DNA of 64,000 bases from Klebsiella grimontii (GTDB lineage Bacteria > Pseudomonadota > Gammaproteobacteria > Enterobacterales > Enterobacteriaceae): positions 16,580-80,579 of the forward strand of contig NZ_FZTC01000029.1 in NCBI RefSeq assembly GCF_900200035.1, read 5' to 3'. Both the position numbers and the translations under genes were made by a program. Below the pieces are notes generated by a model. It ran no database searches and had not been told where the DNA came from. It worked only from the letters and a program-made list of their open reading frames with translations. Shown here piece after piece: positions 26,559 to 34,557 of this stretch. How positions within the stretch are numbered: position 1 is the stretch's first letter; each line of letters begins with the position of its first letter.

Positions 26559-26722
26559 TGTAGCGACCTGCAATCGAAAACGGTCCGACCTGCATTCAGC
26601 GGCTTTTTCGACCGGAATTAACTGCGACCAGCGCCCACCTCAAACCAGAGATAACTGCGAATGAACCTGCATTCAATCGCGCCGACCTGCATTCCATCGG
26701 CGCGAACCAGAATTAACTGCGA
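26559..26722. repeat. left terminal inverted repeat, 164 bp
   Basis: Composite of short repeated elements: CGACCTGCATTCA-type boxes (about 26564, 26588, 26670, 26688) alternating with GAATTAACTGCGA-type boxes (about 26616, 26710). The order and spacing mirror the right end. Multiple ordered boxes at each end are typical transposase-binding sites in Tni-family elements. Confidence 0.8.
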
Positions 26723-26778
26723 GTGACCGGGAGGCGCTGGCCAGATACGGCGCGGGCCATTCGGCCCTTGCGTTGGTC

Positions 26779-27750
26779 CTATATCGGCAAGCCAGCAGCC
26801 AGCATGCGCTCACGGATTTCTGCCGTGCGCTTCGGTTCAAGCTGATTGCTGAACAGCGATCGGATCTCCGATGCCTTAGCGTCGAACTGCTCGACCATGT
26901 CCTTGAGCCGGTAGCCATGTCGCGCCAACGTCGGCTCCAGGTCGTCGAGCTGGCGCGACATCACCGTTTCCACCAATTCCGCCGTCACCGGTTTTTCGCC
27001 GGTCTGGTAGCCCGCTTCCAGCGCCAATGTTAGATGCAGCTGGACTTGCAGCGGCGTGCGCAGCTTGGTGGCCAGTATGTCGATTGCATCGGCCGTCAAG
27101 ATCGACTCCGACTCGACCGTGTTGCCGGTACTGACGCCAAGCAGCCAATGAATGTAGTCGCGTTGGCTGCCGGCGATGCCGTCCAACGTGAAGATGTCGG
27201 TGCGATAGCCGATTTCTTCCATCGTCGGCCGGCGCAGGTCGTTGCGCAATTTGGGATGGCCCGCCAGGATCACCGACAGCCGGCCGCCGACATCTTCCGC
27301 CAGTTCCATCAAGCGTTTCAATCCGATCAGCGTGTGTCCGTTCAGGTCGTGCGCTTCGTCGATGAACAGTGCCACCGGGCGCTTGCCCTTTTTCAGGAGC
27401 TCTTGCAGCTCCCGGTCGCGTCGCTCGTTCTGCTTGGGAATCTGAACCAGCTTGTCCTGGGCCAGGTCGTAGTAGAGGGCCGTAATCAGGGTGGCGAGCT
27501 TGATGCTGTGCTTTTCCACCGAAATCGATTTGGCGACGGTCACCCGGTTCTCCTCCTTCAGGATCTGCTGCAGGCGGCGCAAGGTGACCGTCTTGCCGCT
27601 GCCCACGACACCGCAGACCGCAATTAGCCGCCCTTGCATGATGGCGCCCCTGATGTCCTTGATGAGCTGCTGGTGATGCTCGGTTTCATGATAGCCCGCC
27701 TGGCTGAGCGCTTGCGTCAGTCCGTAATACTGCATTACTTCAACTCGCAT
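26779..27750 (-). CDS. TniB-like AAA ATPase of the transposon
   Basis: 323 residues with Walker A GVVGSGKTVTL (about 47-57) and Walker B VALFIDEAHDL (about 126-136). It should regulate target choice and transposase assembly in the manner of TniB, Tn552 p271 and IstB/MuB proteins. The first codon overlaps the end of the transposase gene by 11 bases; a second ATG five codons on is also possible. C-terminal helical domain of about 120 residues. Confidence 0.85.
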   Translation of the reverse strand: MRVEVMQYYGLTQALSQAGYHETEHHQQLIKDIRGAIMQGRLIAVCGVVGSGKTVTLRRLQQILKEENRVTVAKSISVEKHSIKLATLITALYYDLAQDKLVQIPKQNERRDRELQELLKKGKRPVALFIDEAHDLNGHTLIGLKRLMELAEDVGGRLSVILAGHPKLRNDLRRPTMEEIGYRTDIFTLDGIAGSQRDYIHWLLGVSTGNTVESESILTADAIDILATKLRTPLQVQLHLTLALEAGYQTGEKPVTAELVETVMSRQLDDLEPTLARHGYRLKDMVEQFDAKASEIRSLFSNQLEPKRTAEIRERMLAAGLPI

Positions 27751-29398
27751 GGTCTTCTCCGGATTTTTTATTGCGAAAATAATCGCGTACGCGCGTCAGC
27801 ACAATGCTGCGGGTCAGCGTCTCGCCCAGCACCTGGTCGATGAAGGCCCGATCGGCCGGCGGGAGCTTGGCCAGCGGTTGCGCCAGGTCGTTGGCGATTG
27901 CCAGCTTGGCGGCGATGATGCTGGCGAAATGGTATTCGTGCGCTTCCGCATCGAATGGCTGTATGGGAAACTCGCTGGATAGATTCAACGGCGCCAGCCG
28001 CAGATCCTCCCCGGCCAGCGCCGCGATCGGCAGCTTGAGCTGGTCCGCCAGCGAGCGGATGCGGTCGGCCCGCTCGCAGGCGGCGCCGCGCTTGAATGCC
28101 CGGTAGCGGCCCAACGGAATCGGACCGGACACCGGATGGTAAGGGCCGCTTCGGGTTCCCTCGTACTCGACATACAGTTCGCTGTCGAACAGCCCCCACA
28201 ACAACAGCACCGTTTCGCCGGCCATGTCCGGTTCCACCTCATAGGCGGTGCCATCCACCGAGACGCGCGCATCAATGCCGACTTTGCGCCGCTCCGGTTC
28301 GCGGGCGAAGCGGCAGTATTGTTCCCAGGCGCACATGGCCCGGATGCCGTCGGGCGGGAAATTGGCGATCCAGTCCTCGATCCGGGAATGTGGTTCAGCG
28401 CGGTGGTCTTGCCGGTTGTAGCGCAACAGGTAACGCATCAGCCACGCGTTGGCCTGTTGTTCGGTTTCCGGCTTGTGAAAGTGGTACAGCGTTTCGTGGG
28501 CATCCTTGACGGTGCGGAAGGGGCGCTCGACCTTGCCCTTCGAGCGGGCTGTCACGCGTTCGCCATCCTTGCCTGCCGGGATGTGGGTCAGCCACTCGAT
28601 GCCCAGGGACTGCATCACGTTCTGGAATACGCGACTCTTGGCCACCGGGCCATTGTCGAGATAGATCATCTTGGGCCGGCCCTGGAATGGAAATTCGGCC
28701 TCGCCCTTCGCCGCCATCGCATTGAACAGAAAGCGCAGTGCCGATTCTGCATCTTCGCCGTAGACGCAGCGGTATTCGAGAAAGCACACGCCGCTTCGGT
28801 CATCGACTACGCTGTACAGCATCAAGGTGGGATCGCCTTTGGCCGGGTCCACCCAAGACGGCGCTTCGATGCGTTTCAGGTCGGACGGCGACATGTCGAA
28901 CTGCCAGCAATCATTGCTGTATTCGGCCTGGAAACGTACGGCGGGCGGCTGCCGGCGCAGGCGCGCCTGATCCAGGTGCCAACGCGTGAGGTATTCATTC
29001 ACCGTGCTGCGCGTCAGAACACCTTGCGGTGCGCGCACCAAGCCTTGCCCAGTTTCGACGCCATACTCTTCCAGCAGCTCAATGGCACGCTTGGTGGACA
29101 GGTGCCGCCCTGCCTTGTTGGTGGTTCTGAGTTTGAGGGCGGCGACCAGCTCGCAATAACGTTCCAGCTCCGATCGGGGCATCAGGCGCGGCGTGCCGTG
29201 ATCGACACGATGCGCCGCGCGCGGCTTGAGGAAGTCCTTCAGCGCCCGATACACGGTGCTGGCGGAGATGCCGTACAGTTCTGCGCTCGCTTGCACCTGC
29301 GCCGTCCGCTCCGGACTTTTGCGGGGCAAGCGGTCCAACCGCTGCCGCAACTGCAGTAGCGAATCGGACGGGATCTGCTTACGCCGCCCCGACGACAT
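27740..29398 (-). CDS. TniA-like DDE transposase
   Basis: 552 residues. The N-terminal ~130 residues have helix-turn-helix features (ISASTVYRALKDFL). The rve-type catalytic core has the acidic triad in CWQFDMSP, MIYLDNGP and KGKVERPFRTV. A Mu-transposase C-terminal beta-barrel (VSVDGTAYEVEPDMAGETV) follows. It cuts and joins the 164-bp ends. It overlaps the resolvase gene by 20 bases, consistent with translational coupling. Confidence 0.9.
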   Translation of the reverse strand: MSSGRRKQIPSDSLLQLRQRLDRLPRKSPERTAQVQASAELYGISASTVYRALKDFLKPRAAHRVDHGTPRLMPRSELERYCELVAALKLRTTNKAGRHLSTKRAIELLEEYGVETGQGLVRAPQGVLTRSTVNEYLTRWHLDQARLRRQPPAVRFQAEYSNDCWQFDMSPSDLKRIEAPSWVDPAKGDPTLMLYSVVDDRSGVCFLEYRCVYGEDAESALRFLFNAMAAKGEAEFPFQGRPKMIYLDNGPVAKSRVFQNVMQSLGIEWLTHIPAGKDGERVTARSKGKVERPFRTVKDAHETLYHFHKPETEQQANAWLMRYLLRYNRQDHRAEPHSRIEDWIANFPPDGIRAMCAWEQYCRFAREPERRKVGIDARVSVDGTAYEVEPDMAGETVLLLWGLFDSELYVEYEGTRSGPYHPVSGPIPLGRYRAFKRGAACERADRIRSLADQLKLPIAALAGEDLRLAPLNLSSEFPIQPFDAEAHEYHFASIIAAKLAIANDLAQPLAKLPPADRAFIDQVLGETLTRSIVLTRVRDYFRNKKSGEDHAS

Positions 29399-29954
29399 CG
29401 CTGTCCGCTTTGGTCAGATAGTTGTAGAGCGTCAATTTGGAAATGCCCATCATCTGGCAGATTTCCTTGATCGTGTGCTTGTCTTCATGGTGGAGCCGCA
29501 AGGCCAATGCCAGTTTGGCGGGGTCGAGCCGTTTTGGCCGGCCACCCATCCGGCCGCGCGCACGGGCAGCGGCCAGGCCCGCCAGAGTGCGCTCGCGGAC
29601 CAGGTTGCGCTCGAACTCGGCGAGGGCGCCGAACAGGTGGAACACCAGGCGTCCGCCGCTGGACGTGGTGTCGATGTTTTCCTGCAAGCTGCGCAACCCG
29701 ACCTTGGCTGCTTCGAGCCGTTCCACCAGTGTGATCAGGTTCTTGAGCGAGCGGCCTAGCCGGTCCAGGCGCCAGATGACGACGGTGTCACCGGCGCGCA
29801 GCACCGTCATCAGTGCGGCCAGGCCAATGCGATCGGCCTTCGCGCCGCTTGCCATGTCCTCGAACATCCGCTCGCAACCGGCCGCCTCCAAGGCATCCCG
29901 TTGCAAGTCGAGGTTCTGGTCATCGGTCGATATCCGAGCGTAGCCGAGCAGCAT
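29379..29954 (-). CDS. serine resolvase of the transposon
   Basis: 191 residues of the resolvase/invertase family. The catalytic serine is in YARISTDDQ, with WRLDRLGRSLKNL and LAEFERNLVRERT in the catalytic domain and GRPKRLDPAKL leading to a C-terminal helix-turn-helix (ICQMMGISKLTLYNYL). It should resolve cointegrates at a res site, probably in the non-coding region just upstream (29955-30302). Confidence 0.9.
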   Translation of the reverse strand: MLLGYARISTDDQNLDLQRDALEAAGCERMFEDMASGAKADRIGLAALMTVLRAGDTVVIWRLDRLGRSLKNLITLVERLEAAKVGLRSLQENIDTTSSGGRLVFHLFGALAEFERNLVRERTLAGLAAARARGRMGGRPKRLDPAKLALALRLHHEDKHTIKEICQMMGISKLTLYNYLTKADSDVVGAA

Positions 29955-30302
29955 GGCGTCAAGTCCAATTAATCACGGAATTTCAGTGTAGCTGGACTTT
30001 GAATCTTGGAAAGGGATGATGGAGCACCGGAATGCAGGATATAGCCACTTTTTGCGGTTTACTTGAGATAGTGCAAAAAACCTCCGTTTTTTGGACTACA
30101 CTTGGCATAGGCGACCGGTAGCAAACGGCCATTTTCTGCCGCTCGTATCACAGACCAGTTCGATGTTAGATCGGCAATTTGACTGGGGTGCGCTGGTAAG
30201 GATACAATACTACACAAGACGATGATGCAGAAGAATGGGATGGGAAAATAGGTTCTTTGAAGCTGTGAAAAAATGAAAACACTCACATGAAAGGGGGTTG
30301 GT
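29955..30302. other. gap between resolvase and first cassette
   Basis: Probable location of the res site and of divergent promoters. It also contains GTTAGAT (30165-30171), which looks like an integron crossover core and could mark the left edge of the first cassette, but no matching attI or attC structure is visible upstream of it. Confidence 0.4.
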
Positions 30303-30863
30303 ATGAATACACGATTATTTGCATTCGTCGGAGGAGACATCGGTCTTTGGCGGATCGTTGGAACCGAAACCATAGTTGGCAAGTCACTGCCTGAAGCCAA
30401 AAGGCTCAACGTAATATCTGCCTCAGAGTTGCAACCTGAAACCAGTGCGCCCTGGGTACTTCGTGGAATAACAAGCAATGAACGGTATGTCATGCGCGAA
30501 GAGAAGAGCGAAATTGTGGCGAAGCAGCAAGGGCTGGCGCGCCCGGAAGCAACTTGCGCAGCGTTGATACCGATCCGAAAAAACGCAGCTTGGTGGGAAT
30601 TCACGCAAGACGAGCGCCGGAGTGTTTTCGAAAAGTCAAAGCACATCCAAATCGGGCTTAACTACTTGCCTGCAGTAGCGCGCAAGCTCCACCACTGCCG
30701 TGACCTCTCAGAAAATGAACCGTTCGATTTTCTCAATTGGTTCGAGTTCGCGCCAGCCCATGAGGCTGAGTTCAACGCATTGCTTTCCGAACTGCGTGCA
30801 ACAGAGGAATGGAAGTACGTTGACAGAGAGGTCGACATCCGTCTCATGCGAGAAGATGTCTAA
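30303..30863 (+). CDS. cld: chlorite dismutase, dimeric (lineage II) type
   Basis: 186 residues, the size of the short dimeric chlorite dismutases. Motifs match the remembered Nitrobacter winogradskyi enzyme position for position: the heme-ligand histidine falls at residue 114 (EKSKHI) and the distal catalytic arginine at 127 (PAVARKLHHCRDL). ALIPIRKNAAWWEFTQDERR and EWKYVDREVDIRL are also typical. The enzyme is a heme b protein converting chlorite to chloride and O2. No signal peptide, so cytoplasmic. The stop codon lies within the attC site, as in integron cassettes. A dimeric Cld from Klebsiella pneumoniae MGH 78578 has been described as plasmid-borne; this may be the same lineage. Confidence 0.85.
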   Translation: MNTRLFAFVGGDIGLWRIVGTETIVGKSLPEAKRLNVISASELQPETSAPWVLRGITSNERYVMREEKSEIVAKQQGLARPEATCAALIPIRKNAAWWEFTQDERRSVFEKSKHIQIGLNYLPAVARKLHHCRDLSENEPFDFLNWFEFAPAHEAEFNALLSELRATEEWKYVDREVDIRLMREDV

Positions 30864-30914
30864 CCCTTCGTTCAAGCGGACGCCTGACGGCGCCGCTTAA
30901 CTCAAACGTTGGGC
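30858..30914 (+). repeat. attC site of the cld cassette, 57 bp
   Basis: Bounded by GTCTAAC and GTTGGGC core sites, with internal AAGCGG/CCGCTT pairing. It closely resembles the attC of aadA cassettes. It overlaps the cld stop codon and is followed after 11 bases by the next gene. Confidence 0.8.
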
Positions 30915-30925
30915 GTCATAAACGC

Positions 30926-31678
30926 ATGAGTGACTCCACCACAATCATCATCTGGGTCGGCCTGACGTTCGTCGCCGCGGGCTTGATCAAAGGCGTTGTT
31001 GGTATGGGCCTCCCCACGGTCGCGATGGGCGTGCTCAGTCTCGTCATGGCGCCGGCTTCTGCCGCAGCGATGTTGATTGTTCCATCCCTCGTTACAAATG
31101 TCTGGCAGTTGCTGGCAGGGCCGGCGTTTGGAGCGCTACTTCGACGGCTGGCAACAATGATGGTTGCAGTCTTCGCAGGGACCATCCTTGGTATCGGTGT
31201 GCTCACTGGGCAGTCAGCATCATTGGCGGGTGCGGCGCTCGGAGCCGTCTTGGCGCTCTATGGGGTAGTCGGCCTCGCCGCGCCCCGCTTCACGGTTCCC
31301 GCGAAAGTCGAGCCTTGGCTCTCGCCCCTGATCGGTCTTGTCACAGGCCTTGTCACCGGCGCAACGGGAGTCTTCGTCATACCAGCGGTCCCTTACCTCA
31401 ATTCTCTTGGCCTGGCGAAGGAAGATCTCATTCAAGCACTTGGGCTCTCCTTTACTGTCTCCACTGTTGCGCTTGCGTGTGCCCTGGGTCTGAGTGGTCA
31501 ATTTCAGCTCACAGCAGCCTCGAACTCGCTCCTGGCTGTTGTGCCCGCCTTGGCGGGTATGTTCATCGGGCAGCGCGTACGCAGTAAGCTCCAGCCAGAG
31601 ATGTTTCGCAGGTGGTTCTTTATTGGCCTCGTCGTACTTGGTGTTTACATGCTCGCCCGCGTGCTTGGTACGAGATGA
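30926..31678 (+). CDS. TauE/SafE-family permease
   Basis: 250 residues with about eight hydrophobic segments and the two-half pseudo-repeat of the TSUP (TauE/SafE) family. FVAAGLIKGVVGMGLPTVAMG at the start corresponds to the usual gly-rich first repeat (quoted in part), with LIGLVTGLVTGATGVFVIPA in the second half. The family moves small anions such as sulfite, sulfoacetate or thiosulfate across the inner membrane. Next to a chlorite dismutase it might handle an oxidised anion, but this is inference. Start 12 bases after the first attC; stop two bases before the second. Confidence 0.8.
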   Translation: MSDSTTIIIWVGLTFVAAGLIKGVVGMGLPTVAMGVLSLVMAPASAAAMLIVPSLVTNVWQLLAGPAFGALLRRLATMMVAVFAGTILGIGVLTGQSASLAGAALGAVLALYGVVGLAAPRFTVPAKVEPWLSPLIGLVTGLVTGATGVFVIPAVPYLNSLGLAKEDLIQALGLSFTVSTVALACALGLSGQFQLTAASNSLLAVVPALAGMFIGQRVRSKLQPEMFRRWFFIGLVVLGVYMLARVLGTR

Positions 31679-31679
31679 C

Positions 31680-31760
31680 GCCCAACCACCGCATCGAGAC
31701 GGACCGTCACCAGCGGCGCTCCGCGCCACTGGCTCCGTCCGCTAATGCGGGACGTTGAGC
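31680..31760 (+). repeat. attC site of the permease cassette, 81 bp
   Basis: Core sites GCCCAAC and GTTGAGC flank an extended imperfect stem (GACGGA/TCCGTC, CCGCAT/ATGCGG). The right core differs by one base from GTTGGGC. No gene follows before the right transposon end, so it is the last cassette. Confidence 0.7.
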
Positions 31761-31860
31761 GGCAGCTTACTTTCATGGCCACTGGCGCCTTTGGGTCGAA
31801 ACTGGCCATCCAGGAAACAAATTTTTGCATGGAACAACCTGCCCCTTTTCAATATTTCAG

Positions 31861-32024
31861 TCGCAGTTAATTCTGGTTGGCGGCGATGAAATGCAGGTCA
31901 GCGCGATTGAATGCAGGTTCATTCGCAGTTATCTTTGGTTTGAGGTGGGCGCTGGTCGCAGTTAATTCTGGTCAAAAAAGCCGCTGAATGCAGGTCGGAG
32001 CTATTTCAAACGCAGGTCGCTACA
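31861..32024. repeat. right terminal inverted repeat, 164 bp
   Basis: Inverted copy of the left end with about a dozen or more scattered differences, the same box order and the same length. Its last bases supply the stop codon of the neighbouring minus-strand gene. Confidence 0.8.
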
Positions 32025-32403
32025 CATAAGGGCAGAAAGTCCCCTCATTTTCTGAAGTGCTGCACACTTGATAGTGCGTCAGCTGCTGGCTATAAATCCT
32101 GGCGTCGATAACATGTTGCCCGTCATCACACATCAGAACGACGATGGGATAACCAAGGCCGCTTACTTCGGGTCCTTGCTGGTCAATGAACGTACACTGA
32201 GTAAAGTCCCTGGAGCCGGACGATACTTCCTCAATTCCAACCGCTACAGAGGTTTCAAGGGAATGGAAAGCCAGACAAATAACCAGGGCGCTGACTGTTA
32301 AAGTCAGAGCGAGTGGACTACGTCTGCACCATGCTAAAACAAACCCACAGGTAATAAAAAACGCAATCAGAATAAGGGCGAGGTAGTAAATTTTCTCTAA
32401 CAT
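32020..32403 (-). CDS. membrane protein, 3' end altered by transposon insertion
   Basis: Two N-terminal membrane spans (about residues 6-26 and 32-50) and an exported C-terminal part with CTFIDQQG, LMCDDGQ and two further cysteines, suggesting disulphides. The final codons read CPYV-stop, and the TAG lies in the transposon's terminal repeat. The native C-terminus is therefore probably lost, although only a little may be missing. Unknown function; the lay-out resembles other small membrane proteins of this plasmid. Confidence 0.6.
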   Translation of the reverse strand: MLEKIYYLALILIAFFITCGFVLAWCRRSPLALTLTVSALVICLAFHSLETSVAVGIEEVSSGSRDFTQCTFIDQQGPEVSGLGYPIVVLMCDDGQHVIDARIYSQQLTHYQVCSTSENEGTFCPYV

Positions 32404-32433
32404 TTTAATCTAATGACCGTTCTATGATTAATG

Positions 32434-32757
32434 TCAGTCAGCACAAAGCTGGTGGCGTCTCATCTGACGATTGGCTATACGTTGTTTGATCCGTACCCGG
32501 GCTTCTGCTCTTTCATCTATGCAGAGCATCTGTCCTATCAACATAAGATGCCTTTCTCCGCGCTCCTCATCCGTGAGAAAATCGATCGGAGTACCCGAAT
32601 AATCAGGCGGCAACGGCTTTGCATCCTCCCAGCGTGATATCGCTATAGCCGAAAGGCTATCAAGACGGGTTTGTACGCATTCCCGACCAAGAGACTTGAA
32701 CAGTTCGATCGCCCGTACCTCGTCCAGAGTACTTTCCGTTTCTGGCTGTTTCATCAT
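32434..32757 (-). CDS. putative antitoxin partner of the HigB-like protein, 107 aa
   Basis: It begins six bases after the HigB-like stop and is therefore co-transcribed. The protein is charged and helical (STLDEVRAIELFKSLG, FLTDEERGERHLMLIGQML). Unlike HigA proteins it has no clear helix-turn-helix. The antitoxin role is inferred from position only. Confidence 0.5.
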   Translation of the reverse strand: MMKQPETESTLDEVRAIELFKSLGRECVQTRLDSLSAIAISRWEDAKPLPPDYSGTPIDFLTDEERGERHLMLIGQMLCIDERAEARVRIKQRIANRQMRRHQLCAD

Positions 32758-32763
32758 AACTCC

Positions 32764-33075
32764 TTACGCATGGGCATGAGCGGTAAGCTTGACCCGGCTT
32801 GCGCCACCATCACCCCAGGTAAAGAGCAGGCGGTATTTTGATGAAACCCGGATAGACGACATTTCGCCTGCCCTTTCACGTTCACGCAGCCGGGTATGAT
32901 GGATTTTTTCATAGTTGCGGCTCTTCAGGCGTATCAGGTCAGCTTCGCTTGCCGCATTATGCAGCTCCTCAAGCGCCCTTTTCAGACTGTTAGTTATATC
33001 CGTTGGAAGACCTGACTGCGATTTCCCGCTTTTAAATAACTTCTCAAGGTTCTTTTCTTCAAATGAATGAATCAT
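32764..33075 (-). CDS. HigB-like (RelE superfamily) toxin candidate
   Basis: 103 residues beginning IHSFEEKNLEKLFKSG, the usual HigB opening, with a central helical hairpin (LKRALEELHNAASEADL) and the family's terminal beta-sheet (SSKYRLLFTWGDGGASRVKL). HigB toxins are ribosome-dependent mRNases. The segment after the helices is longer and more basic than in classical HigB. First gene of the pair, as in higBA. Confidence 0.7.
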   Translation of the reverse strand: MIHSFEEKNLEKLFKSGKSQSGLPTDITNSLKRALEELHNAASEADLIRLKSRNYEKIHHTRLRERERAGEMSSIRVSSKYRLLFTWGDGGASRVKLTAHAHA

Positions 33076-33347
33076 ATTTTCTCCTTTGTTGAAAACATGA
33101 TTGCATATTAAAACGCTGCATCAAGGGGTCATTTTTAGTTTGATCGTGAAAATTCATAAATTAATTACCATAAACATCCGCCATTTATGATTGATGATTT
33201 TCCAACAGGGCTGGTTCTGACTTCATAATTTCTGAATGTTTATGATGATAATACTTTTCCGAGGTGATTTTTCACTCATCGCATAATTAGGGGGTTATGG
33301 TGGCTTGGTGAAATGATATAATATGATAAAGATAAAGGGGGCGGCTT
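33076..33347. other. divergent promoter region with CATAAACA half-sites
   Basis: AT-rich, between the minus-strand toxin locus and the plus-strand ferredoxin gene. CATAAACA (33169-33176) and inverted TGTTTATG (33237-33244) are 60 bases apart. No reading frame supported. Confidence 0.4.
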
Positions 33348-33620
33348 ATGTCAGGTTGTATCAATTGTCAGACTATCTTTACTGAAAAAAGCAAAATGCT
33401 TATAACCTCAGAAAATAGTGCAAACTCTATCCTGGAGCAACTTGAGTCGGCGGGGGTTCCTGTTGAATCACAATGCCGTTCAGGTTTTTGTGGTGCATGC
33501 AGGCTCAAGAAAAAATCAGGAGAAGTCACTTACGACTGCGTCCCCCTGGCTTACGTGGGTGCGGATGAAATTCTTCCATGCTGCTGCCGTCCCTGTGGCG
33601 ATGTAGTCCTTGATATTTGA
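33348..33620 (+). CDS. 2Fe-2S ferredoxin, YfaE-like
   Basis: 90 residues with the plant-type cluster motif CRSGFCGACR at about residues 43-52 and the fourth cysteine in ILPCCCRP. It is close in length and layout to YfaE, which maintains the diferric-tyrosyl cofactor of class Ia ribonucleotide reductase. Phages and plasmids sometimes carry such ferredoxins. No nrd gene lies in this window, so it may serve a chromosomal reductase or another redox partner. Confidence 0.8.
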   Translation: MSGCINCQTIFTEKSKMLITSENSANSILEQLESAGVPVESQCRSGFCGACRLKKKSGEVTYDCVPLAYVGADEILPCCCRPCGDVVLDI

Positions 33621-33663
33621 TCATAAACCCTGATTGCTACGCTTTAAAACCCGGGGGGGGGCT

Positions 33664-33897
33664 ATGGCGAAGAAAGGAATAGAAAAAATCGTACAGGAGG
33701 CTCTGTTAAAGGGTTATACCGTAAACAGAAGTGAAGACCGGTTTGAAATTTCTAAACCAGGTAAAAAACTAATTAGCCTGGTGATCTTGCCTGATGGTAC
33801 GGCCTATCGCGGTGATGTAGAACTGACCATTACCAAAACGATATGGACACAGAAACAGATGAAAGAAGTTCTTGGGCTTTCTGTCTCAGAAAAGTAA
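33664..33897 (+). CDS. hypothetical protein, 77 aa
   Basis: Basic alpha/beta protein (MAKKGIEKIVQEALLKGYTV, then a beta-hairpin). The ATG at 33664 follows a G-rich ribosome site. The TAA stop lies inside an AAAGTWACTTT motif. Unknown role. Confidence 0.6.
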   Translation: MAKKGIEKIVQEALLKGYTVNRSEDRFEISKPGKKLISLVILPDGTAYRGDVELTITKTIWTQKQMKEVLGLSVSEK

Positions 33898-33901
33898 CTT
33901 T
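33891..33901. repeat. dispersed palindrome AAAGTAACTTT, copy 10
   Basis: 42 bases upstream of the 33943 start and overlapping the stop codon of the previous gene; followed by CTTTGATTGCAG. Confidence 0.6.
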
Positions 33902-33942
33902 CTTTGATTGCAGCAACTATCAACAACACGAGAGAGACCACT

Positions 33943-34557
33943 ATGTCGGACCAGGCTAAGTATTATGATTATTACCTTGTTGAAGGGCCAAAGGTTAAGG
34001 AGTTAATTGAATCCTATTATGCACTCGGCGAACAACGTTCCAGGGTGCTTGATGACGCCTGCAAGTTAGTCGGGGCAATTGCATTCATTAATTCAAGCGG
34101 TTTGGGGGATAAAGGGGATAAATTGCGCGCCTTTGCCTGGGATGCCGATTTTACGTTTCCGTGCCCCATCACGATAAAAGAACGGTCTATATTCAATAAT
34201 AAACCGGTAGTAATTGTACGTGGCAAAGGCAACACAAAGGAAGGTCGTGAGTACAATAAAAAACTGGATTCAGTCATTAAATCAGCAAATGAAAGCCTCG
34301 GTTCTTACCCTTGTTGGGCATCTTACATCATTAACCACTATGGCGTGATGCGTACAGCACAAGGAGGTCCATCCTCCTTCCACAAGCATGCCACAGCCAT
34401 GCTGACAACAAATTGCGGTATGCTCCGTGAAAGAAATGATGTTCTGGTATTTTGTATTCCGAATAGAGAAGACAGATTCAGAAACGAAGTATCTATCCCC
34501 CCTGAGTTTAAAAAATTAACCTATGGACAGTATTATGATATGACTTCCTCTCAGTGA
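33943..34557 (+). CDS. DUF5420-like phage-type protein, 204 aa
   Basis: The opening YYDYYLVEGPKVKELIESYY and the alternating strand/helix pattern resemble phage proteins grouped as DUF5420. The family call is tentative. GAGAGAGACC precedes the ATG at 33943. No catalytic motif. It is probably controlled from the adjacent palindrome copy. Confidence 0.55.
   Translation: MSDQAKYYDYYLVEGPKVKELIESYYALGEQRSRVLDDACKLVGAIAFINSSGLGDKGDKLRAFAWDADFTFPCPITIKERSIFNNKPVVIVRGKGNTKEGREYNKKLDSVIKSANESLGSYPCWASYIINHYGVMRTAQGGPSSFHKHATAMLTTNCGMLRERNDVLVFCIPNREDRFRNEVSIPPEFKKLTYGQYYDMTSSQ

Larger units (their letters stand above)
26559..32024. mobile_element. Tni/Tn552-type transposon carrying two integron cassettes
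   Basis: A GC-rich 5.47-kb element bounded by imperfect 164-bp inverted repeats starting TGTAGCGACCTGC. It encodes, as one overlapping minus-strand operon, a serine resolvase, a DDE transposase and an AAA ATPase, the gene set of Tn552; there is no TniQ as in Tn402/Tn5053. Cargo on the plus strand is a chlorite dismutase and a TauE/SafE permease, each followed by an attC site. The flanks (TTAAG left, CATAA right) show no 5-bp target duplication, so the site has probably been rearranged since insertion. It interrupts or abuts the host gene at 32020-32403. Confidence 0.85.

Noticed and set aside
28136..29359. 407-codon plus-strand frame opposite the transposase gene
   Set aside because: A typical long shadow frame in GC-rich coding DNA; the DDE transposase is the real gene.
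30165..30171. GTTAGAT as an attI or attC boundary of the first cassette
   Set aside because: The core matches, but no partner core or stem is found upstream, and no integrase gene is present; left only as a possibility.
30059..30646. 195-codon minus-strand frame opposite the chlorite dismutase gene
   Set aside because: The plus-strand gene has clear catalytic residues. The opposite frame has no family pattern.
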